DNA of 64,000 nucleotides. Origin: Cristatella mucedo. Its lineage: Eukaryota > Bryozoa > Phylactolaemata > Cristatellidae. The notes beneath the pieces were generated by a model. The model saw only the letters and a list, made by a program, of their open reading frames with translations, was not told the DNA's origin and did not search any database. The position numbers were made by a program, and so were the translations under genes. The DNA is taken from assembly GCA_009760855.2 (NCBI GenBank), contig WPIO01000048.1, positions 2,453,001 to 2,517,000 of the forward strand, given 5' to 3'. Positions 52,941 through 62,150 of this stretch are shown here, piece by piece (the stretch's first letter is position 1; each line of letters begins with the position of its first letter).

Positions 52941-53789
52941 TCAAAGCAATGAGCAGCAAGAACAGAAGGCTTTATCGCCAAAGGACGTTTAGCATAGTAA
53001 GCAGCCGAGCTCAACGACTTGGACTTACAATGACCACTAACCGGTTAAAATGCTTCCTCTCCATCAAAATAAGCGTATACATAAAGTCTCCGTAGTAAAT
53101 TAAAAATATTTAGTATTTGAATAGTAATCTAGAGCACTACGCTCGGGCCGGTTCTCGACCAATGGGAGCTCATGTAGTCACGAATCTTTTGTGGGCGGAG
53201 AACACATTGGGAAATGGGAGGTGAATGGCAGCAACAAACCGATATTGAAAATTAGTAGGTGCCACTTAATCTCCAACGGATTTTGTAATTTCCTGATTCT
53301 TTTACCTGTTTATACGATTGCTCATTCGTCTAAACGGTACATTGGGCTTAAGTTTGATGCCTTTCAGTATGAGTACACCAACAAACACAATTATTGCAGT
53401 CGCTTGTCATGCCGATCAATCGCCGTAGAAATAAAACAATTACAGAATATAAAACACACTAACAAATCTATGACGCAGGCCAAAAATTCCTATTGATGCC
53501 TCGGTGACATAATTTTTTTTAGCGCGAAGTACATTATGAGAGGGCTTTCGTGTGCGAAGCCAGTTTAGTAAACCCGCTAGAAAGAGGGCTACTACGGGTT
53601 GTCACCTGCTAGGACCGCTTTTATCAGCGCCTTGAAAGAGGTCGCATTTCATACTCGCTTCACTGATTATGCTAACCTTAAGGAGCTGTGTGCTGAGTCA
53701 CTGGGCTGCTTAATTTAAGGGTCTCCTCCGACAATGGGCGTATGCTAAATGCCCCCGCCAGACGACGATGGCCTGCTTTGATGGCTACC
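52941..53789. other. Unassigned intronic sequence
   Basis: A plus-strand frame at 53191-53496 is AT-rich and matches nothing. No repeat recognised until the duplicated LINE B tail. Confidence 0.3.
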
Positions 53790-54022
53790 GAATCCGTACC
53801 AGAAGCCGCTCAGGCTGTTAGTGGGCTATACAAAACTCTCCTGCGAAACACTCGCATAGTCTTTGTGGCTTTGCAGAATTTTCAGACTGAGATATATTGC
53901 ATTACTTTACAGGCATGCACGCCTCACGGACTTACGAACACACGTGCATCCTTGTACATGTCAAGCTGCACTGATCATATCGAGCGTTCCGTCATAGCCT
54001 AAGATGGGATCACACCTGTTTT
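53790..54022 (+). repeat. Duplicated block, copy 2 (LINE B tail plus exon 4 donor flank)
   Basis: The LINE B 3' UTR and tail (gcattactttacaggcatgc) are followed by cctcacggacttacgaacac, actgatcatatcgagcgttc and gatcacacctgtttt, parallel to 41260-41494. The LINE tail portion is longer here than in copy 1, which has lost part of the 3' UTR. Confidence 0.8.
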
Positions 54023-54504
54023 GCAGGGTCCTGCTAACCGGCGGCCTTTAGTGTCCTCCTGTAAGCTTTGTTATGCTCGTTCAAACATGACACCTTACAT
54101 GTAAACTCCTAGCAATCTCGCATCACTTACAGCGATCTGTACAGCTCAAGTTGAGAAATTTGGTTGTCTGGGAGTCAAATAATTAAGGTTTCAGTATACG
54201 ACCCGAGGACAGCCAAGTCTCTATTGGTAAACGTGCGCCATTTGAGGGAACCTGCCGAACCGTTTTCCAATAATTTCTAGGGAGGGTTCGGAACCAAATG
54301 TGCACCTTCGACCGTCCTAGAGATAGAGTCGCAATGATTAAATTATTGAGAGCACACCAACTTGAACTCTTATCAGAAAAGCAGTCGGCTGTGCATTTTA
54401 CCTCTACAGCGGCGGCCGCTGCTCGTATTCAGATCGCTACCGTCTCCTCCTCAGCTGAAGTCGGCTTTGTGCATCTCAGCTACCTCAGCATTGGCAACGC
54501 AACC
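54023..54504. other. Intron 1, donor-side unassigned sequence
   Basis: No repeat recognised. A plus-strand frame at 54298-54534 overlaps the GC-rich transition and is not family-like. Confidence 0.3.
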
Positions 54505-54620
54505 TTACCCCACCCGGCTCGAGGCGGTGGCTAGTAAACTCGGGTCCACGCTGATGACAAGAGACGAGACCGGACTGAAGCGCTCGCCCGCTTGGGCTGC
54601 CACCTCCCGGGCGTGCCCTA

Positions 54621-54764
54621 GCGGGCGCTGGCACCCAAGCGGGCGCTGGCACCCATGCGGGCGCTGGCACCCAAGCAGGCGCTGGCACCCAAGCAGGCGC
54701 TGGCACCCAAGCAGGCGCTGGCACCCAAGCAGGCGCTGGCACCCAAGCAAGCCCTGGCGCCAGT
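54621..54764. repeat. 18-bp GC-rich minisatellite just inside intron 1
   Basis: Seven near-identical copies of the 18-mer gcgggcgctggcacccaa (later copies gcaggc...) plus one degenerate copy at 54747-54764. It starts 28 bases past the exon 1 donor on the minus strand. Because 18 is a multiple of three, the exon 1 frame stays open through it, encoding a repeated six-residue unit (LLGCQR and variants) and ending at 54505. Other frames also stay open, which explains the cluster of overlapping ORFs here. Confidence 0.95.
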
Positions 54765-54791
54765 TCCTGCTAGAGAAAGAGCTGTACGAAC

Positions 54792-55554
54792 TCTGGTAGA
54801 AAGACGCGGCCGCCTTGCTGCTTGCGTTGTCGTCGATGTAGACCACGGCCAGAGAAGAGATCGGCGAGAAGCTGACGCCGAGCACGACGTTAGCGATGAC
54901 ATACAAGATCATCACGGCATTGCCCGAGCTCAACCCTCCGTCGCCGTCGCCGCCACCACCGTTACTGCATTGCCTCGCCGACGCTGCAAAGGCATCGGTT
55001 GCATTTGCCGAGGTGAAGGCCGAAGGTTGATTTCCAGCGGCCGTTTCGACCGAGCCCTCTGGGAGGTCGCACGAAGCCTCGCCGCGACGACTGGCCAAGG
55101 CGCCGGCGTCATCGTTGGCATCGCCACTGCCACCGCCGCCGTAGGGAGTCGAGAAGACAAAGTGAGGAGCGGCGAACATGAGCGACGAGAGCGCTGCCAG
55201 AAGCATGCCGGCCGCCACGATGCGCGGCTTCCGGCTACGGCTGGCGAAGTAGCTTAGAAGCACTCCGGCGGTGATTTCGCCCACCTCGTAGGCGACGAAC
55301 ATTAGTCCGAACTTTAACGTGCTCAGTCCGTACAGCTTCTGGATCGTCGTTATTGTTGCCGCTTGACACGAGAAGATGAGCGAGTACGCCAGCCGGCCGG
55401 CGCCGGCTAGGACTGAGAAAGTGGGCACGCTGAACCAACGCCCTTCTCTCGGCGCAGCCGCTGCATGGGCGCCACTGCCGCGACCGCCTCGCCGCACGGT
55501 GTCGGACGATGCGCGATCGTCGCCGTCCATTTCAGAATCCCTGAATGACGGCAC
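54792..55554 (-). CDS. SLCO/OATP transporter, exon 1 (N-terminus, TM1-TM4)
   Basis: First coding exon of an organic anion transporting polypeptide, a plasma-membrane carrier of amphipathic organic anions. From the ATG at 55554 it encodes 254 residues: an acidic/Gly-Arg cytoplasmic start, then hydrophobic segments near residues 44-64, 79-104, 110-133 and 212-236. The motif VVYIDDNASSKAAASFYQ aligns with the family's conserved Y-[IL]-DDN block that ends TM4. Between TM3 and TM4 lies a long Gly/Ala/Ser/Asp-rich loop (about residues 137-210) with few recognisable family residues. The donor is CAGA|gttcgt, weak, but its phase (1) fits exon 2 and gives the family-like junction FYQSIFYTVG. The ATG is the first in this frame; an ATG eight codons downstream is an alternative. 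The open frame continues past the donor into a minisatellite. Family assignment is secure; subfamily and substrate are not. Confidence 0.9.
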
Positions 55555-55559
55555 TGACG

Positions 55560-56700
55560 GCCGGTCCCGGCCCTGGGCCGGGTGGGTGAGGCAGGCCAGA
55601 AGGTCGTGACCTCTGCTGCTGTCACTGGGTAAGGACTGCCCCCACCCCGCCTGGTCGTCGGATGTCTAGACTGGTCGGATGGGTAGTGTGACTAGTCGGC
55701 TTTGTATCTTCGGATAAATGAAAGCGGGTCGCTCGCATTAGCAGCCAGCAAGAATGGGGTTTAGAGTGCGTTCTACTGTGAGGCTCCACAATGGAAAGAA
55801 AGACAGTTGTTGTCAAGCACCTGAAGTGAAGGAACGGGATGCTCCAGAATGGGCTGAATGCCGATAATCGCGAGCGAGTGAATGAAAGCCGAGACGCCTG
55901 GGCAAGTCGTTTCTTAGACGTGTAATCTAACGAGTCGCTCAAGGGCAGCTGTTACCCCTCGCAAGATCGCGCTCGGCAAAGCTCTTGTTGTAACACAAGT
56001 CTCTTTCTTCCAAAGCGACACAGCGAAAGCCCTCTCCCCTCCCCCGTGACGACTCGCAGCGAGTCCTGCCGCACGGCCGCTGTGCCCTGCGTTCGCTTCT
56101 CCACCGCCGCGCGCTCTCTCCTGCTTATCCGTACCAACTGCCGCGCCATGCGGTCATGCAGCTAACAGCGAGCGCGAGCCCGCGCCGGGCTCCTCTGCGG
56201 CACACACAGCCGGTAAACCGCCGCAAAGACCCGGTCTCCCGCACGACGAAAAAATCAGCCGGCAGCCGCCAATGCTGGTCAGTACCACGCATGATTACCG
56301 GGAGGGACTCGTCAGTGCGACGCGGCGCAGGGAGCAGCATCGCCACGAGGAGGGGGACAATGTCTGAAAATCGCGGCGGTCACGTGGTAGAGGACACGCC
56401 ATGGCTGTTGTCTCAGCTCCTGTTGACTTGGCAGAGTTTGAATAGGCGCTGAAAGGCGCCAACCTAGCGATAGCACGGGGGACCTGAACATTGCTGTCGT
56501 CGTTACCGATTCTGCCACTGAATTCGGCTGGCTCCGTTCGGCGTGCTCTGGGGACAAGCCAGTGCGCCCGCGCGAGGCCTTGGCGGCGAGGGGACGCGCT
56601 AAAAACCAGTCAACGCCTGGCTGTGCTCGGCGACACGGTTCGAGAATGCACTCTGGACGCATCTGCTCGTCTTCTTTCGTCAAGCGAGAATGAAGCGGAT
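55560..56700 (-). promoter_or_regulatory. CpG-rich 5' flank, likely promoter/5' UTR of the transporter
   Basis: Base composition changes sharply here: about 54500-56700 is GC-rich with many CpG dinucleotides (for example the run around 56160-56260), unlike the AT-richer repeats on either side. It lies immediately upstream of the transporter ATG on the minus strand. I see no clear TATA box at a useful distance. Short ORFs in this stretch on both strands have no recognisable domains and are explained by the composition. The transcription start is unknown, and a 5' non-coding exon further upstream cannot be excluded. Confidence 0.4.
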
Positions 56701-56756
56701 AACTTGTGTGCCCCATTGGGTAGCTGAAACTCAACGATACCGAGTAGCCATCTCTA

Positions 56757-56832
56757 GCAAATGTGAAGCGCCTAGAAAGAGATTGAGTTCTCTGAGAGCG
56801 CTCTATCAAGTGCATTATTATAGTATATATTA
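56757..56832 (+). mobile_element. LINE A tail-only insertion
   Basis: aaatgtgaagcgcctagaaa, gagattgagttctctgagag and cgctctatcaagtgcattat with a short AT tail; only the 3' stem-loop region is present. Confidence 0.88.
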
Positions 56833-56980
56833 TAGTTCCGGTTGGCCAAAGCCGGCAGCAGCCAAAGCTGACGCAATCAACCGCCACAGTATTTAACTAT
56901 ACTCCTGACCCAGAAAGCGTTAGGATTCTACCAGCCTTGAACCGCTTGAAACCCTCGTACGTCCCGGTATCCGTCTAGTA

Positions 56981-57171
56981 CAGTGGTTCTAAGCGGTCCT
57001 AATGCTCGACCCTTTAATACAGTTCATCATGCTGTGGTGACTCCCAACCACAAAATTATTGTGTGCAAAATGTGGAAATGCGTGTTTTCCGATGGACTTA
57101 GGCGACCCCTGTGAAAGGGTCGTTCGACCCCCAAAGGGGTCGTGACCCCCCTCACAGGTTGAGAAGCGGTG
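56981..57171 (+). mobile_element. SPIN-like non-autonomous hAT element, internally deleted (191 bp)
   Basis: Starts cagtggttctaagcggtcct + aatgctcgaccctttaatac and ends aggcgacccctgtgaaaggg + tcgttcgacccccaaagggg + tcgtgacccccctcacaggt + tgagaagcggtg. The ends form terminal inverted repeats (cagtggttct / ...aagcggtg). It lacks about 130 bp of the internal sequence present in the 42445 copy. Flanking 8-mers (gtctagta, gaggctcc) do not match, so the target-site duplication is lost or the ends are misjudged. Confidence 0.8.
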
Positions 57172-57377
57172 GAGGCTCCTGGACCCTCAGCTTTTGACCG
57201 GCTAAATGACTTGTTGTGTTGTAAACGTGGTTGTGTGCTTTTTGCTGAATGGTTGTTTGCATTTTCGTGTGCGTATGGCGTTGCTATGCAGCGGTTAAAA
57301 TACTGTTCATTTTTGATTCAGTAAACAAGTTCACTCTCCGGTTCTCTCGGTTTGGCTCACCTGTAACCTGGGTCAAA

Positions 57378-58362
57378 GCATAAACTGAATGCTTGCCTTG
57401 CCGACATAAGAACCTGTACGTCGACAAATTTCCTTAAACTAAATTATGATAAAACTGAAATGCTGCTCAGAGTACAGCCTAAGCCAATGGCTGGATTAGA
57501 GGACTTCGCTCTTCTAACGCGTGACGCTGTTGAGCGGACAACACCATGTGCTCGGAATTTAGGTGTCACCTTCGTCTAACGGCCTAAAATTTGAAAGCTT
57601 CGTTTAAAAAGCTGCTTTCACAGCTAGCTACCACGTCAGATCCTTATCTAGGATTAGTAACTGTCTTCTACAGTGGCTTGCAAAAAAAATTTGACTAGCT
57701 CCGTAGTTCAGTCTCGGCTTAACTATTGTAATTCCCGTTTGGCTGGGCTACCGAAAAAATTCACCAGGCCACTGCAGCTGGCTGTGATTATGGCTGCAAA
57801 GCTAGTTTCCAAATCCTAGAGGTTTGATCACGTGTCTCCTTTTCTAAGAGAGCTAGGATGTCTGGCGGTTGATCAACGGGTACTGAGAAAAGATCTTACC
57901 CTGACCCGCAAAGCCCACCACAGCTTGGCTCCTTCATACCTAGCTGAACTGTTGCACCAGTTTCACCATCCCCGTGCCCTTAGGTCCAGTAAACTGTTCC
58001 ATCCCTTCGCTTAAAAGCCGTTGGCGACAGAAGCTTTTGCTTTGAATGTCCTAGACTGCGGAACTCAAGTCCATGATTCTTATGTAACCGCATTACTCTC
58101 CTGCTGCCGACTATGGCATATCCTTTCCAGCCGTCCCGAGATTCTACTTTCATGCTACTCACGAACCTCAACTGCTCTACCGACTCTGCAATGTTTTCCA
58201 CTTTTTCGTTGCTGCGTGAGATGAAGTCGGTTGGCTACTGACTGCATACCGAATGCTGCTGAGGCTGTCACCGAGCTATACGAAACTCTCCTGCTTAAAA
58301 AAACACATCATCTTTGTGGCTTTGTGAAGCTGCGGACAGAGAGACATTACATTATATTGCAT
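57378..58362 (+). mobile_element. LINE B, 5'-truncated decayed copy
   Basis: Starts actgaatgcttgccttgccg (LNACLADIR motif), passes aaattatgataaaactgaaa and ttcccgtttggctgggctac, ends gagagacattacattatatt. Frames broken. Confidence 0.87.
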
Positions 58363-58559
58363 ACGGCTTTTATTGCGCGCACGTGTGTGTGCTGCGACGA
58401 GCCGAGCAATTTTACTAATAAACGGTCGTATTACTGACATCGAGTTCCCGCACAGCGAACCCAATTATTATGCCAAAATAGCTGCAGCCATGCCTAGCTG
58501 CACAGGGGCAGCTCTCAGGTTAGCCGCGATACGAGCCCTTGCGTTATCGGATTAAACCA

Positions 58560-58889
58560 GGGCACCTAGAGCAACTCGTAGCGGCGGATCTAGCGGCCAA
58601 ATAGAACTCGGGGAGGGGGACTCATTATTTAACCGGGAACGGAGCTAGGAGGTAATCTGACAGCGACAACTACTCAGGTTGGAATGGAGCTTGGGGAAAA
58701 CTATGCGACTAGGACGTGGACCGACTAATCTGCCACATTAACCACAGGGCTAGGCGCGCAGGAGGAGGGCGCAAGAATGCCTTAAGCTATCTAACAGTCT
58801 ACATTTATTATTATGGCACGAGGGTGGTAAGCACATGCTGGAATGCCATCAGCCGAGGTTTGGAGCGACTTAACAAAATGACTTAAACC
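58560..58889. repeat. Dispersed repeat of unknown type (copy 2)
   Basis: taggaggtaatctgacagcg, ctactcaggttggaatggag, gcaagaatgccttaagctat and gctggaatgccatcagccga match the copy at 49880-49943 plus 51139-51355. A LINE A abuts its right end. Confidence 0.65.
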
Positions 58890-60057
58890 TTAATATTAAT
58901 AATAACAATGTACTTGATAAAACGCCCTCAGAGAACTTAATCTCTTTCCTGGCGCTTTACAATTGCTGCAAAGGGAAATGCAATTAAATGTTAAGTAAAA
59001 TCATCCTTGAAAAACAAACAAAATCAATAATATGGTTAGGGGTGACATGCACAGGGTCAGCATGCAAATGTGGTAAGTGGCAGCATGCACAGTGTCACCA
59101 CTCATAAGCACATCAAGGACGAATCACAGTGACCCGCTAAATGCAGTCCTAAATAAGTGTGTTTTTAGGTTCCTTTTAAATGTGGTCAGGTCAGGGGATG
59201 TTCTGACGCAGGTCGGGAGGGAGCTCCAGGCTTTGGGAGCATACGAACTGAATGCACGGTCTCCAAAGAATTTGAGGTTTGTACGAGGTATAAGTAAACA
59301 GTTAGATTACGAAAAGCAGGTGGTACGGTGCTTAGCCTGATGGGGTAGTATATCTGACAGATAGGCTGGAGCCATAGAATGAAGGGACCTAAAAGTGAGG
59401 GACAAAACCTTGAAGTCAATCCGTTGCTTGACTGGTAGCCAGTGCAGGTCGGCGAGAAGTGGAGTAATGTAGCAACTGCGACGCTCACGACAGACAAGCC
59501 TAGCTGCGGAGTTTTGCACCAGCTGCAATCGCCTGATCGCACATGCTGGTAGGCCAGTAAGCAGTGAGTTGCAGAAGTCGAGAAGAGATGTCACGAATGC
59601 ATAGATCAGCTTAGACGTGGTATCCTTATCTAAACAAGCCCGAATTTTAGCAATATTATGAAGCTGAAAATAGGCAGATTTGACGGTGGAGCTGATATGG
59701 TCGTCTAACGAGAGGTCGCTTTGAAATATGACACCTAGATTTCGAGCTGATTCGACAGGAGATATGCTGGCAGAGCCAATTTTGAGCGTCAGCCTTTCCA
59801 ATTTGTGAATCACACTGGGTTTGCCCATAACTAGTAATTTAGTTTTGTCATCGTTTAGTTTTAGGAAATTTGCTGCCATCCATGTGTGGATGTCATCAAT
59901 GCATGCAGCAAGTGAGTTGAGAGAATTTGAGGTGCTCGAAGGCTGGGAGGGATCAAAGCAAAGGTACAACTGAGTGTCATCCGCATAGAAGTTAAAGCCT
60001 TGAGTGTGCTTGGCAATCACATCAGCAAGAGGGAGAGTATAAACCGTGAAAAGAACT
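58890..60057 (-). mobile_element. LINE A, 5'-truncated, abutting LINE B
   Basis: Tail aatattaataataacaatgt, stem-loop and 3' UTR, then frame 59186-59542 and a long frame to about 60057 encoding HFYADDTQLYL-type sequence (FNFYADDTQLYLCFDPSQPS), AANFLKLNDDKTKLLVMGKP, LGVIFQSDLSLDDHISSTVK and SARLVCRERRSCYITPLLAD. Catalytic YADD intact. The frame 59307-60092 runs across the junction, so its first 12 codons come from LINE B. Confidence 0.92.
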
Positions 60058-61926
60058 TGAGTCAGGAGAGCAGTTGAGGTAGCGAGTAGCATAGAAGCAG
60101 AAGCTCAGGACCGCTGAAAAGGATGTGCCATAGTCGGCAGTAGGAGAGTAGTTGTCGTTGCGTAAGAACTGTGGAAGCGAATTCCACAGTCTAGGACCTG
60201 CAGAGCTAAAGCTTCTGTCGCCAACTGTGTTTAAGCGGAGTAATGGGACAGCTAATTTATTGTCCACACAGGACCTCAGGGCACGAACAGGCTGAAACTG
60301 ATGCAGCAGTTAAGCTAGGTACGAAGGAGCCAAGCCGTGGCTGGCCTCGTGGGTCAGCGTAGGAACTTTGCTCTGTATCTATTGCTCAACCGGCAACCAT
60401 CCTAGCTCTTTCAGCAAAGGAGACACGTGCTCAAACAGCTGGGACTTGAAGACCAGCCTTGCAGCCCTATTTATAGTCCGTTGTAGTGGCATGATAGCTT
60501 TCATTGGCAGTCCAGTCAAAAGGGAATTACAATAATAAATCCGAGACTGAACTAAAGAGCTAGTTAAATTTTTTTAAAGCCACTGTGGGAAACAGCTCCT
60601 AATCTTGGACAGGGATCAGATGTGATGGCTAGCTGTAGAAGCAGTCTTCTGAATGAAGCTTTTGAAATTGAGGCAGCTGTCGAACACGACACCTAAATTT
60701 CGAGCAAGTGGTAATGGCCGCACAATAGTGTCTCCTATTAGGACGGCAAAGCCTTTTAATTCAGCCACACGCTTAGGGCGTCCTATGAGCAGCAGCTCGG
60801 TTTTATCATCATTTAATTTCAGGAAGTTTTCCGACATCCAGGATCGAATATCGGCAAGGCAAGCATTCAGTTTCTCAGTTGCCGCAGCAGATTCCGATGG
60901 TTTAAATGACAAATTCAACTGAGTATCGTCAGCATAGAAGTGATATCCTATTTCACGGGCCTTAATCATTTTTCCCAGAGGTTGCGTATAACTGGAGAAC
61001 AGCAAGGGACCAAGTACTGACCCTTGAGGGACTCCACAGATGATCCTTCTCGTGTCTGAGACCTGACCCCCACACGACACGGATAGAACACGATCATACA
61101 AGCAGGATTTAAACCATGCCAGTGCTTCGTCTGCCAGACCGATCGTTGTTCTCAATCGTTCAAGCAGAACTTCGTGATCAATGTTGTCGAAGGCAGCAGA
61201 CAGATCTAGCCGAGCTAGGGCAGTGACATTTTCATCGTCGTTGCTACGTAGAATGTCATTGTTAACACGGAGGAGAGCAGTTTCAGTAGAGTGCTGCCTC
61301 TTGAACCCTGATTGAAATGTTTCTGACATTCCATTATTTTCAATATGTTCAACTAGCTGCTTAGCAACAATTTTTTCCAGAATCTTCGATAAGAACGGAA
61401 GAAGGGAAACTGGACGATAGTTTGCTAGGACCTATGTGTTTAATCCAGGCTTTTTAAGAATTGGTCTACGATTGCCGATTTGAAGGACTTGGGGAGGACC
61501 CCTCTTCCCAAAGAAGCATTAAAAATGTTGGTTATGGCAGGGCTAAGTTGGTCTGCGAGTGAAGACCACAGACATGAAGGTATGGGGTCTTCAGGAGACG
61601 AGCTCTTTTTGCTAGACCTTATTAAGGCAGCCACATCGCTTGCAGAAACGTTGGAGAACCTTTTAAGGAAGGTCAGAGGTTGAGGAACGGCGATTGCTTT
61701 GGTCGGAGGGGGTTTAATGGAGGCACGAATGTGCACAATTTTTTCAGAAAGAAGGCTGAAGACTTTTCGGCTGAGCCCTTAATATCTGGGGAGTCAGACC
61801 TGACAGCATTGGCCAGTAAATGGTTTACTGTCTTACAAATCTGTTAAGTGTCCGACTGGCAGGAATTCAGCTTTCTAATGAAAAAAGAAGCCCTGGTTTT
61901 TTAAGCTTTCGGGTGTAAACTCGAAG
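60058..61926 (-). mobile_element. LINE B, minus strand, RT-containing 1.87-kb copy
   Basis: Frames 61440-61736 (RASIKPPPTKAIAVPQPLTF), 60616-61329 ([74 protein letters not shown]) and 60022-60267 (RLWNSLPQFLRNDNYS). The last ~150 bp of the element, including the tail, are absent and replaced by LINE A at 60057. The upstream end stops within the endonuclease-RT linker at 61926. Broken by several shifts. Confidence 0.9.
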
Positions 61927-61933
61927 AAACATT

Positions 61934-62150
61934 GTTGTGCTGTAGCAGTTGGCCTTCAGGATCGGGACAATCGCTAGCGATAACTGACATACGGCAGGGC
62001 TATTATATCCGGCTTCGGAAATTCGCAGGAGTTAACTCGACCAGACAGGCGCAGGCCGCATTAAGCGCTTGCAGCGGTAGGTGACCAAACCGGTACTAAC
62101 CGGTCCGAAATACACTGCCGCTTTCGGCGCCAAATTGTGGCCGACGCCTG
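61934..62150. repeat. Dispersed repeat (possible LTR/leader), copy 2, left part
   Basis: gtagcagttggccttcagga, attatatccggcttcggaaa, then ctttcggcgccaaattgtgg. The last string vaguely resembles a retroviral-type primer-binding site but I cannot confirm LTR ends. Related to 51660-51945. Confidence 0.4.

Noticed and set aside
54792-54800. Alternative exon 1 donor (AGTTC|gtacag)
   Set aside because: It looks slightly better as a splice site but leaves phase 2, which is incompatible with exon 2; the CAGA|gttcgt site gives the family-like junction.
54655-55257. 200-codon plus-strand ORF opposite exon 1
   Set aside because: GC-rich sequence without minus-frame stops opens the opposite frame. It starts in the minisatellite and has no recognisable domain.
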